Positions 52,301 to 61,500 of a stretch of DNA of 64,000 nucleotides are shown here, one piece after another. Every line of letters begins with the position of its first letter. The stretch's first letter is position 1. This DNA is from Streptococcus mitis (GTDB lineage: Bacteria > Bacillota > Bacilli > Lactobacillales > Streptococcaceae): positions 59,464 through 123,463 of the forward strand of contig NZ_PKIE01000004.1 in the NCBI RefSeq assembly GCF_002860865.1, in the 5' to 3' direction. The notes beneath the pieces are model-generated. The model saw nothing but the letters and a program-made list of their open reading frames with translations, made no database searches and was not told where the DNA came from. The position numbers were made by a program, and so were the translations under genes.

Positions 52301-54633
52301 CAGGTGTCCTTACTCCAACAGTAAGGAAAGACATTGCCAGTCCAAATGGCGTCAAATCCAAAGTCGTAACCAAAATAATTCCGGTAACAACACGGTATGA
52401 AGCAGATAAAACCAAAGATGTAGGAACTAATACGGTCACTAATAATGGATCTGAAGGTAAGGTAGTAACAACAACATCAACACTTGTTAATGAAACTAAT
52501 GGTACGGTAACGGATGGAACACCGATCGTTAGTAGAACAGAAATGGTACCAAAAGTCGTTAAAGTTGGTGCCAAAGACAAAGTCGTAGAAACGCCGATTG
52601 AACCAGAAGTGGAATACGTTAAAGATGTTGAAAAAGACTTCGGTACACCAGATGAGCGTACTGAGGGTGAAAAAGGTAAAACAGTTACTACAACCACTTA
52701 CGATGTAGATCCAACGGACGGTCATATTACAGAGCACGTTGGCACCCCAGTCGTCACCCCAGTAGGTAAGACAATTGTTAAAGTAGGAGCTAAAACTAAG
52801 GTTGAACAATCTAAAGATCCTGAAGGTCGTGATGTGATCGATACCACTACTTATGAAGTTGATCCAAAAACAGGTAAGGTAACTCCAACAACGGTTCGAA
52901 CTTATGGAACCAGCAAAGAATCAACGACTGAGACAAGACCTGTACCATCCCCTGTTGTCTATGAAAAAGATGATAGTCGTGACAAAGATTCAGAACCAGT
53001 TAGAAAAGAAGGAACTCCTGGAGAAGAAACCATCACCACAACGTACACAGTAGATCCGAAGACAGGAGCTATTACTCCAACAGTAGGCAAGCCAGTTCGT
53101 ACGAAAGAACCAACGAATACAGTCGTTAAAGTTGGTGCCAAAGACAAAGTCGTAGAAATGCCGATTGAACCAGAAGTGGAATATGTTAAAGATGTTGAAA
53201 AAGAATTCGGTACACCAGATGAGCGTACTGAGGGTAAAAAAGGTAAAACAGTTACTACAACCACGTACGATGTAGATTCAAACGACGGTCATATTACAGA
53301 ACACGTTGATAACCCAGTAGTCAGCCCAGCAGGTAAGACAATCGTTAAAGTTGGTGCAAAAACTAAGGTTGAACAATCTAAAGATTCTGAAGGTCTCGAT
53401 GTAATTGATACCACTACCTATGAAGTTGATCCAAAAACAGGTAAGGTAACTCCAACAACTGTTCGAACTTATGGAACAAGGAAAGAACCAACAGTAGAGT
53501 TAGAACAAAATCCTAAGACAGGTGACGTTACAGTAACACCTAAGAAACCAGATGGCTCAACCTACCCACCAGGAACTACTGTAGAAATTCCAGTTAAAGG
53601 CGACAAGCCAATCACAGTCACAATCGGTGAAGATGGTAAAGGTAAAGTACCAAACAGTGAATTACCAGAAGGTAAAGTACCAGGTACAGGTAAGATTACA
53701 GAACCAGGTAAACCATCTGTGGAAGTTCCTAAGGTAACAATTTTTGAAAATGGTGTATTACCGGATTCAATTGAATTGCCAGAGCTAATGATTGAGGTTC
53801 GATGGATTGATGAAGCTGGAAATGTGTTGAAACCATCCCTTAAGACAGGTAGTGAAAAGGATACTGAACATGGATCAATTCCTGGATATGAATTTGTAAG
53901 AACAATGATTGCTGAAAATGAACCCGTCATGACCCACATTTTCAGCAAAGTAAGTGGAACTCCAACTCCAATTCCATCAACTCCACCTAAGGTAACAGCT
54001 GAAAACGGTGTATTACCGGATTCAATTGAATTGCCAGAGCTAATGATTGAGGTTCGCTGGATTGATGAATCTGGAAATGTGTTGAAACCATCCCTTAAGA
54101 CAGGTAATGAAAAGGATGCTGAACATGGATCAATTCCAGGATATGAATTTGTACGAACTGTGATTGCTGAAAATGAACCAGCAATTACCTACATTTTCAA
54201 CAAAGTAAGTGGAACTACAAATACAATTCCAGTCACACCAGATACTAATGAAGATTCTGGTCAAGATACACCTGAGCTAACAACTCCAACTCCAGTTGCG
54301 CCAGTGACACCTGATACTAATGGAAATTCTGGTCAAGATACACCTGCACCAACAATTCCAACTCCAGCAACTCCAGTTACAGCAGATACTAATGGAGGTT
54401 CTGGTCAAGATGCACCTACACCAACACCAGCTACTCCAACTCCAAATGCAGTTACTCCGAATGCAAATCAAGAAAATACTACAGATGCTATTGATAATGG
54501 AGTTAAATCAAAAGATTCTCAAAATGTATTGCCAAATACAGGAACAGAATCAAATGCGACTCTTGCATCTCTAGGACTTCTTGGTATATTAGGCGGTCTC
54601 GGACTTGCTCTTGGAAAGAAAAAAGAAGACTAG
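49306..54633 (+). CDS. YSIRK/LPXTG surface protein with lipase-like domain and G5-like repeats
   Basis: 1775 residues. A YSIRK-type signal (FSIRKFSVGVASVLIG) is followed by a linker and a calcium-binding-type loop DTDGDGIIDSKE (192-203). A class 3 lipase/DUF2974-like alpha/beta-hydrolase domain (about 215-480) has its nucleophile elbow GHSLGG at Ser356. Four 116-residue G5-like repeats and related degenerate ones follow (about 560-1390), then one adhesin-type module shared with the next gene, two repeats of about 85 residues with VRWIDE-GNVLKPSLKTG, a Pro/Thr-rich wall region, and LPNTG at 1742-1746. The likely role is sortase-anchored adhesion with possible lipid hydrolysis; substrate unknown. 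Confidence 0.85.
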   Translation: MKDIFNKRQRFSIRKFSVGVASVLIGIALFTPSQGVLASTENSLPSVEKREEVQPIPGNQNNTSSELDTRDVPIGSTRTTEPVRSGDKENNSLTTRDFVAGEDRSSTPAVRAASNPSEVKKYELTDEYAKQIKAGVIGSEGNKLDSLLLNGPQLSPESYTDNDYLKDKEELYIYEKDGKKYVGYNSHPLLEDTDGDGIIDSKEKPDEKLKWNVSERDMIMFMELSYRDDNYIDRVLDHKKPLTESELYKKNGDSRPRYEYMMMNKELGPYWERKKSYHTSSGLDAVLYETKSDFSYLPNGTAQVLAFRGTSDAKDIGADIRLGTGSNPQQGKDAENIMRELAKDKSITNLYLTGHSLGGYLVQRAMVEAYQLAYSDSRVMSPKEQQTYRNFYNNVLKKGTTFNAPKVVTSLVSGRDFWQKGLDSKKIAKSGKLTHYIVDNDSTIRKGVSNDSDVVINVGRTSGGHSSRSYFEADMINRRSEFISGKRISLDGTGYQDKKITTVKSVEKVGETAVYSKRGDDIIKSTTVSMKDPDTGQITKNTLDEVFKKDGAKSKVVVTPIQPSVRYEKDSTKAKGGSKVTVSGTPGTNTVTTTYTVNPTDGSLIPHEGQPVTIPSTPTVVKVPAKDEIEYLKEGDDVIKKTTSYQVDASTGDLTPTETTEIFKRNGAKSTVVVTPLEPSVRYEKDATRAKGEANVTTAGTPGTSTVTTTYTVNPTDGSLVSHEGQPVIKPSTPTVVKVPAKDEVEYLKEGDDVVKKTITYAVNASTGNLTPTETTEIFKRNGAKSKVIVTSIEPSVRYEKDATKAKGEANVTTAGTPGTSTVTTTYTVKPTDGRLIPHEGQPVTIPSTPTVVKVPAKDEVEYLKEGDDVVKKTTSYQVNASTGDLTPTVRKDIVSPNGAKSTVIVKQIEPSVRYEKDATRAKGEANVTTAGTLGTSTVTTTYTVNPADGSLIPHEGQPVIKSSTPTVVKVPAKDEVEYLKDGDDVVKKTTTYEVNASTGVLTPTVRKDIASPNGVKSKVVTKIIPVTTRYEADKTKDVGTNTVTNNGSEGKVVTTTSTLVNETNGTVTDGTPIVSRTEMVPKVVKVGAKDKVVETPIEPEVEYVKDVEKDFGTPDERTEGEKGKTVTTTTYDVDPTDGHITEHVGTPVVTPVGKTIVKVGAKTKVEQSKDPEGRDVIDTTTYEVDPKTGKVTPTTVRTYGTSKESTTETRPVPSPVVYEKDDSRDKDSEPVRKEGTPGEETITTTYTVDPKTGAITPTVGKPVRTKEPTNTVVKVGAKDKVVEMPIEPEVEYVKDVEKEFGTPDERTEGKKGKTVTTTTYDVDSNDGHITEHVDNPVVSPAGKTIVKVGAKTKVEQSKDSEGLDVIDTTTYEVDPKTGKVTPTTVRTYGTRKEPTVELEQNPKTGDVTVTPKKPDGSTYPPGTTVEIPVKGDKPITVTIGEDGKGKVPNSELPEGKVPGTGKITEPGKPSVEVPKVTIFENGVLPDSIELPELMIEVRWIDEAGNVLKPSLKTGSEKDTEHGSIPGYEFVRTMIAENEPVMTHIFSKVSGTPTPIPSTPPKVTAENGVLPDSIELPELMIEVRWIDESGNVLKPSLKTGNEKDAEHGSIPGYEFVRTVIAENEPAITYIFNKVSGTTNTIPVTPDTNEDSGQDTPELTTPTPVAPVTPDTNGNSGQDTPAPTIPTPATPVTADTNGGSGQDAPTPTPATPTPNAVTPNANQENTTDAIDNGVKSKDSQNVLPNTGTESNATLASLGLLGILGGLGLALGKKKED
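51001..52392 (+). repeat. Four 348-bp tandem coding repeats (116 residues each)
   Basis: CGTTATGA recurs at 51001, 51349, 51697 and 52045, exactly 348 bp apart, and a diverged fifth unit starts near 52390. Each unit ends in a VVKVPAKDEVEYLK-type segment, as in G5-like domains. Confidence 0.9.
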
Positions 54634-54661
54634 AGTAAAAATGTAGTCAAAATATGAACTG

Positions 54662-54684
54662 TTCATTGTTAAGTGGACAATGAA
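54662..54684. repeat. Short perfect inverted repeat after the lipase-like gene
   Basis: TTCATTGT-N7-ACAATGAA, 28 bp past the stop; no T run follows. Confidence 0.5.
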
Positions 54685-54698
54685 TGTAAAAGATCAAG

Positions 54699-54742
54699 AA
54701 ACAGCCTTGTTCCTCATTTCAAGAGGTGCAAGGCTGTTATTA
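54699..54742 (+). terminator. Terminator of the lipase-like surface protein gene
   Basis: ACAGCCTTG/CAAGGCTGT stem with an inner CCTC/GAGG helix, then TATTATATT. Confidence 0.8.
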
Positions 54743-54838
54743 TATTCTCGAAAAAGTAGATATCAATAATCGTACTAAGAGATAGTGGGTTGAAATAAAA
54801 TGTGCACAAATCGATTAGAGGACTTAGATAAATTTCTA

Positions 54839-54981
54839 ATACTCAATGAAAATCAAAGAGCAAACTAGGAAACTAGCCGCAGGTTGATCAAAGCACTGCT
54901 TTGAGGTTGTAGATAAGATTGACGAAGTCAGTTACATATATCTACGGCAAGGTGACGTTAACGTGGTTTGAAGAGAAGTAT
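54839..54981 (-). repeat. BOX element, A-B-C form, damaged boxA end
   Basis: On the minus strand boxA lacks the ATCTTTTCGA-type segment near its outer end; boxB and boxC are intact. Confidence 0.9.
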
Positions 54982-55363
54982 AAAATGAATTAGAAGTTGT
55001 CTTATACTACTCTAGCTTCAATCCACTATACTCATTTGAAATCAAAGTTCCACTTTTGTTGATAGTCTATTCAAGAAATATCGTTGTATAAGGATATACT
55101 TTGAAATGATAAGCATAATGAATAAATAATTGGTTTTTTAATTAAAACTATCATATTTTTGTTTATAAGCCGTAAGTTTATGAATTTTATTTTTAAATAA
55201 TATAAGTTTATATTTACAGGAGACGTTTGAAGGATGTTCTAAAATTAAGGGTTGGATATCTATTGTTATGGATACTTATTTTTAATTATTATATCCTTGT
55301 TGGTTGCGCTTTCTTGGAATTTCTTGAAATTTCTTGAAAACAGCTATATTTATACCATTTTGA
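54982..55363. other. AT-rich intergenic stretch without a recognisable gene
   Basis: No gene or RNA is recognised. A direct repeat of AATTTCTTGA (three near copies of the TTTCTTGA core, about 55312-55340) lies just upstream of the giant adhesin promoter and could bind a regulator. Confidence 0.4.
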
Positions 55364-55440
55364 TTGATTGAATATGTTAAAAATGTTATAATTGAACTGT
55401 GATAGCTGTGATGCCAAATGTCCATCATAGTGGTTTTTAT
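55364..55440 (+). promoter_or_regulatory. Promoter and leader hairpin of the giant adhesin
   Basis: TTGATT (55364-55369), a 17-bp spacer, extended TGT-TATAAT (55387-55392). About 7 nt after the expected start, an 8-bp hairpin CTGTGATG/CATCATAG (55406-55430) is followed by TGGTTTTTATTGTTTT, like a terminator or attenuator. The leader is about 107 nt. Confidence 0.6.
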
Positions 55441-55505
55441 TGTTTTATTCCTAGAGGGAATATTGCTTTTTAATTTGAATTTGTGTTTTAACATAAGGAG
55501 GAACA

Positions 55506-58500
55506 ATGGAAAATAAATCAAATTCACTCAATAGAATCAAGCGTCATCAACGTGAAAAAGTTTTGCGCTTTTCTATTCGTAAGTATAGTTTCGGTGCGGC
55601 TTCAGTAGCTGTAGCTGCACTGATGTTTTTGGGTGCGCATGCCGTTAGTGCGGATGTTGTAGATGCTAAAAACCAACCTGCCATAGGCGCAGCGAATCCA
55701 AGTGAGGAGAAATCGCCTCTGATAGAGTCTGCTCCAAAATCAAAAAATGAGGAAACCAAGGAAACTGAAAAAGTTGAGGTAGCCAAGGAAACTAAGGAAA
55801 GAGAGAAAACATCTGAAAATAAAGAAGCCGTAGAGGCTAATCCTCTAAATAACGGCACATCTACTAGCACCATAACTGTAACTAAAGATGCTAGTGGTGA
55901 TAAAGTGACGGAGAAACAAACATTAGATAAGTTTCAGTTACAAGCTAGTATTACAAAAGTTCAAGAACTCTTGGATAAAGTCAACAAAGAAAAAGCTCCA
56001 GCTTCGACCCTTGCTGCAATTCAAGCAGATTTAGAAAAAGCTAATAGTGTACTTAATAACAATAGTCTTGAGTTGACACAAGCTGAAATTGATGCAGTAG
56101 CTAAAAAACTTAATGAAAAACTGTTTGTATTATCTTCAATGCCGAAGGCTAATGCCCCTGAAAAAGTAGTAAAAGAAGGAAAAAATACGATTGCTAATAC
56201 TGGATCTCATGACTCACGTAATGGTCAAAGAATGGGTGAAGGGGTTAGCTTTAGAGCAAATGATGTACGCGTAGAAGGTGCGTTGTACAATGTTAAAGAG
56301 TATATTTCAGAGGATAAATTTGATGGTGGTGGAACAACTACTGGTGCACGTGCTCGAACAATTGATAAAACATTTATGACCGCAAGATATAGTAAGGAAG
56401 GTAATAAGAAATATATTACTTATGATGTTTACTTCCAAAATGATGGTCATGCTTTGAATGGGTCAAGAGGAAATGCATTTTGGTTCTACCCTCCTCGTGA
56501 TATTTTATATAAAGGTGGTAAATATGTAGGAGATACCATTGCTGAGGCTTACTATGAACGTTATCGAAATCACGCAGGAGCAGGAAGACTTTCTGAAAAT
56601 CATGGAAATTTTACTAAAGTAGACACGTATAATGCACTTGAAAAGGTTTTGAGAAATAGAACTAATCAGGATGATAGTACGAGAAGACAATGGGGAGACC
56701 GAATTAGTCTTTATCAATTAGATGGTGGTCCGAATAATAATAGTAAACGACAAGAAATGTTGAAAGATTTAGAAAATAATCCAGACCTAAATCGTATTAT
56801 TCGATTAAATAATAATCCAAATGGATCTTATCCTGATTTGTCATATTCTCACGTATTAACGGTAAGCGGTGGACAAAATTACGCTTATAAATATCATGTT
56901 AAGATGCGTTTAAGAGATGATGTTACGGATGAGCAAGCTCAAAGAGCAGGAACTATGGCGGTAACTGCTAAGGAAGGAAAATCTATTACTGCGACTCAGG
57001 CATATGTGTATGCGGCTTCTGGAACGAGGTTGGAAAGTAAACCAGATGCACAATTAAACCCAATTCAAGGATTGACTGTTACAAAAACAGTAGGAGACCC
57101 TTTAGGAAATCCAGATGATCCTGCAAATTCAGGTTACGTTACACATAAAGAGAGTAAACCATTCCCTGCAGGTATGACTTGGAGTTGGGAAAAGGGTGTC
57201 AAGCCAGCAAGTACAGCTACTACAGCTGGAGTATTCAAATATAAAGTAATTGCAAGATATCAAGATGGTACAAGTTCAGAAAATCCAGGTTCTGGTTCAG
57301 ACGGAACAGTTACATTAAATGTTAAGCCTAAAACACCTGTAATTGACCAAAATTCTGTAAATGAAAAAGCGGGCAAAAAAGGGCAAAAAGTAGTAGTGGA
57401 TGTAAAGGAAGGAGTTCCTGATGGTTCTACAGTGACATTATATAGTGGAAATGAAGTTATCGGAAAAGGAACAACAAGTGGTCGAACAGCTACTATTAAT
57501 GTATCTGGAGTATTACCGTCAACAGCGATTAAAGCTAAAACAACAGTAAAAGATACTACAGTAGATTCAGAATTTAGTGCACCTGTAATTCCAACGCCTG
57601 AACGTGATACACAGCCACCAACTGTGAAAATTGTCGATAAAACAAGAAATAATGCTGAAACAACATTAACGGATGATATTTCAAAAGCACCAACTATTGA
57701 TGTTTATCGCGGTGCAAATATTGAGTTGCCTTTAAAATATTACGATAACAATGCAGCTGGTAAAGTAAATATTCAGCTTGTTTCTGGAGTCCCTAAAGGT
57801 GTTTGGTTCAATGAAAATGCTTCTGCACATTCTAATGTAACAATTAAAGAATCAGATAAAACTGAAAAAGCTCAAGGAAGTTATACAGTTCGTGGTCGTG
57901 TTGATGCTGATGCTCCATTAGGTATTTCAACAGTTACGTTAAAAGTATCTGATGCGGCAGATGGAAATGTTAACCAAGGTAACCATAAAGAAGTGAAATT
58001 CCGTGTTCGTGTGTTAGACCTTGACTTTGAACAAGGTGTTTCTGCACAAACAGGCGTTGCTAAAATTTCTAGAGAAGTGGAATTAAACCGACCAGTAGGA
58101 GATGCAAATAATTACTTAACAGTAAATGATGGATCACAAAGAAGTGATAGATTATTCCCAAGTGGTATGACATTCCGCTTTATCAGAGGTACAGAGTATA
58201 AGACAAACTTAACGTATACAGATCCTGGTAAATATACTGTAAAAGCAGCTGCATTCTATCCAACAACATATGTACCAACAAACGGTGAATCAGTTACTGC
58301 AACAAATGCGACAGGAGATAATATCAAGGAAATCCATGGACGTGCTTATATTTCTAGAGATATTGAATTCCGAGTAAAACCAACAGCACCAACTGTAACA
58401 CCTCAAGAAAATGGGGATGTTACAGTAACACCAGTTAATGAAAAGAATGTAAATTCATTTAATTTCACTTATAATGATCCGAATAATTCTTCAAGAAAAA

Positions 58501-61500
58501 TAACAGCAACAAAAACTAAGGATGGATGGACACTGAATAACGCACCAGATGACGGTGTGACGATTGATAAAACTACAGGGAAAGTAACGATTAAAGATAG
58601 AGCTATCAAAGATTCTGCTCCAATTACTGCCAAATCCGAAACAAGTGACCATGTAGAAAGCAATCCAGCAACAGTAAATTCAAAAGCAGGGGATAAAACA
58701 CCTCCTAAATTTGAATTTGATGAAAAGAATACTACTGTTGAGAATGGATTCCGTACAGTTTACGTGACTCCGACAGAAAGTAACAACTTTAGATTAGGGA
58801 CAGTTACAGATAATTCTAACAAGTTAATCGAATCAAGACTATCATCTAAAGATAATAATATGAATGATTTAGATTATGGACTATCTTATGAAGGAAAATT
58901 ATTGAAAACAAATAATGGCCCAGAACTAACAGCTCCTAAAGATATTATGGTTACTGGAACTCTTGATAAGACGAATAAATCTGATCATGGTAACAAATGG
59001 ACTAATGGTAAAGAAATTGTTACAAGATACTATGTAGCAACAGATGCTACTGGAAATGAATTAAGAAATCAAGATAATGTCGCATCTAATCCAACACGTG
59101 TAGTATTTAAAGTGTTAACGCAAGCTGAAAAATATGTTCCAAAAGTAGGAACACAACAGCTTGACAAAGATGTAACTGGTAAAGGCGCAAAACTTAGTGA
59201 TGCAGAATTTAATGCCATGAAGCCTAAGTTAGATCTTAATTTCACAGCAATTCGTGGCGAAGTGAAAATTAATGGTAAGACAAAAGATCTAGAACTTACA
59301 ATGAAAGACCGTGGGGAAATTAAGAAAAAACCAGACGGGACATATTATATTGGTGCAACAATTAAGTATCCTGACCTTTCGACTGAAGATATTGAAATTC
59401 CTTTAACTAAATCAGACACATCAGCTCCAACAGCTACAATGGATGGATTAACATTGACAAATGATATTAATACAACTGCAAAATTTGTAGTATTCAAAGG
59501 TGCAACATTTAATCCAACAATTAGAGTTAGTGATGATAAGAGTAATGTAACTAATCTAAGTGTATCTGGTATTTCAAATGGAACAAAAATTGAAAAATCA
59601 GGAAACTGGTCTAAAGATGGTACAGATGTAAAAGTAGAATTAGGAAATGCAACAGCTACGAATACGGCTACTTTAGGAGATCATGAAGGTAGTGTAGTTG
59701 TAAAAGATGCTTTAAATAATACAAATACGTATAAATTTAAGTATACAGTTGTAGATGTTGAAGTAAAAGAAACTCCGAAAACAGTTCCGCTAAATACACA
59801 ATTAGGTGATTCACATTACAATGTAAAAGTAGTAGATACTCCAAATGCCGATGGTAATGATAAATACTATCCAACTGGTATGTCATTCAAATGGAAGAAG
59901 GGAAATTCTGAAGTTGCTAATGAAACTGAATTGGCAAAACCTGGGGTGATAACTGACTACAAAGCGCTGGTTAAATTCCCTAATGGAGGAGGGGTTAGAA
60001 AATCGATTGATGGTAAGGAGGTAAGAATTTACGCACCGGCTACAGTCGAAAGACCTGTAACATTCCACGTTAAACCGGTAGCTCCAACCATTTCACAATG
60101 GCAAAATGGAAATGTTAAAGTAACACCACCAACAGATGGGGACAAAGTAACGATTCCATTAACAGATGGGACTGTAACACTAGTGAAGAAAGATTCTGGA
60201 TGGGAACTTGAAACTCCAAAAGCAGGTCTAGTATTCCACAATGGTTCACTAGAAATTCCTAAAAAATTAGTAGGAACTAGTGTTACTGCCAAAGCAACAA
60301 AAGGTACAGGTGGTTCAGCTGTAGATTCTGATAATACGACATATACACCTAAATCTCATACTGTAACTAAGGTTGATATTGTAAAAGAAGCAGGCTCACC
60401 ACTTTCAAGAGATGATTTATCAGGAAAAACAGGGGTTACTGGATTAGTAGATGGAACTGAAACTAAAGATTTCGCAGCAACGAAGATTAGGAGTGTAGTG
60501 GAAAAAACATCACCATTACCAAATGTAACTCCGGATAGTAAGCAGACAATTCCAGTGACGATTACTTATGAAGATGGTTCAACAGAAACAACAGATGTAA
60601 TTGTTAAAGTGAAACCACAAGCTCCAACAGTTACACCAAAAGAAAACGGAACTGTAGAAATTACACCGATATTAACTGGAGAAGGAACTACAACTATCAC
60701 ATATACAGGTGAAGATAATACGTCTAAAACAGTAACAGTAACAAAAGCTGGAGATGGAACTTGGACAAGTTCTGATCCAACAATTGCTGTTGATGCAAAT
60801 GGTAAAGTGACAATTCCAGCAGATAAAGTTAAAGATGGTTCACCAATAACAGCTCAAGTAACAAGTAAATTAACAGGACTACCAAGTCAGCCAGCTAAAG
60901 CTACTGTAGGTAAACCGTTAGAAGTTGCATTTGGAAAACCAGAAAATGCAAGAGAAAAAGCTAAGTACACAAGTAAAGTAGTAGTAACACCAAATAAATC
61001 AAATAGTACAATTACTGCACCAACAGTAAATGGTTTAACGGTGAATAGTGAAGGAAAAGTTACTGGAACACCAGATATTAAAGACTGGGATAGAATAGAA
61101 GAACATCGTGATGTAACTATCAAAGTAACTGTAACTCACGAAGGAGATACGCCAGTTACGAAAGATGTTATTGTGAATGTATTAAGAGATACTGATGGGG
61201 ATGGAGATCCAGACATTACAGATAAAGATGATGATAATGATGGAATTCCAGATGAGGAAGAGAAGAAAAACGGAACAGATCCAAAAGCTCCTACGACTCA
61301 AACTCCAACTATAGGAATTACTCGTAAAGAAAATGGTGATGCAATCGTAACGCCAACGAAACCAGGTGGAGGAACATATCCATCAGGAACTAAGGTAGTT
61401 ATTCCAGGTGATAATAATACAACAATAGAGGTAGAGATTGGAAATGACGGTTCAGGAACAGTTCCAAATGATAAACTTCCAAAAGGAGAAGTATCAGGTA

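Noticed and set aside
52281..53264. Minus-strand ORFs of 100-140 codons inside the surface repeats
   Set aside because: Recurring shadows of Thr/Val-rich coding repeats, without RBS or family features.
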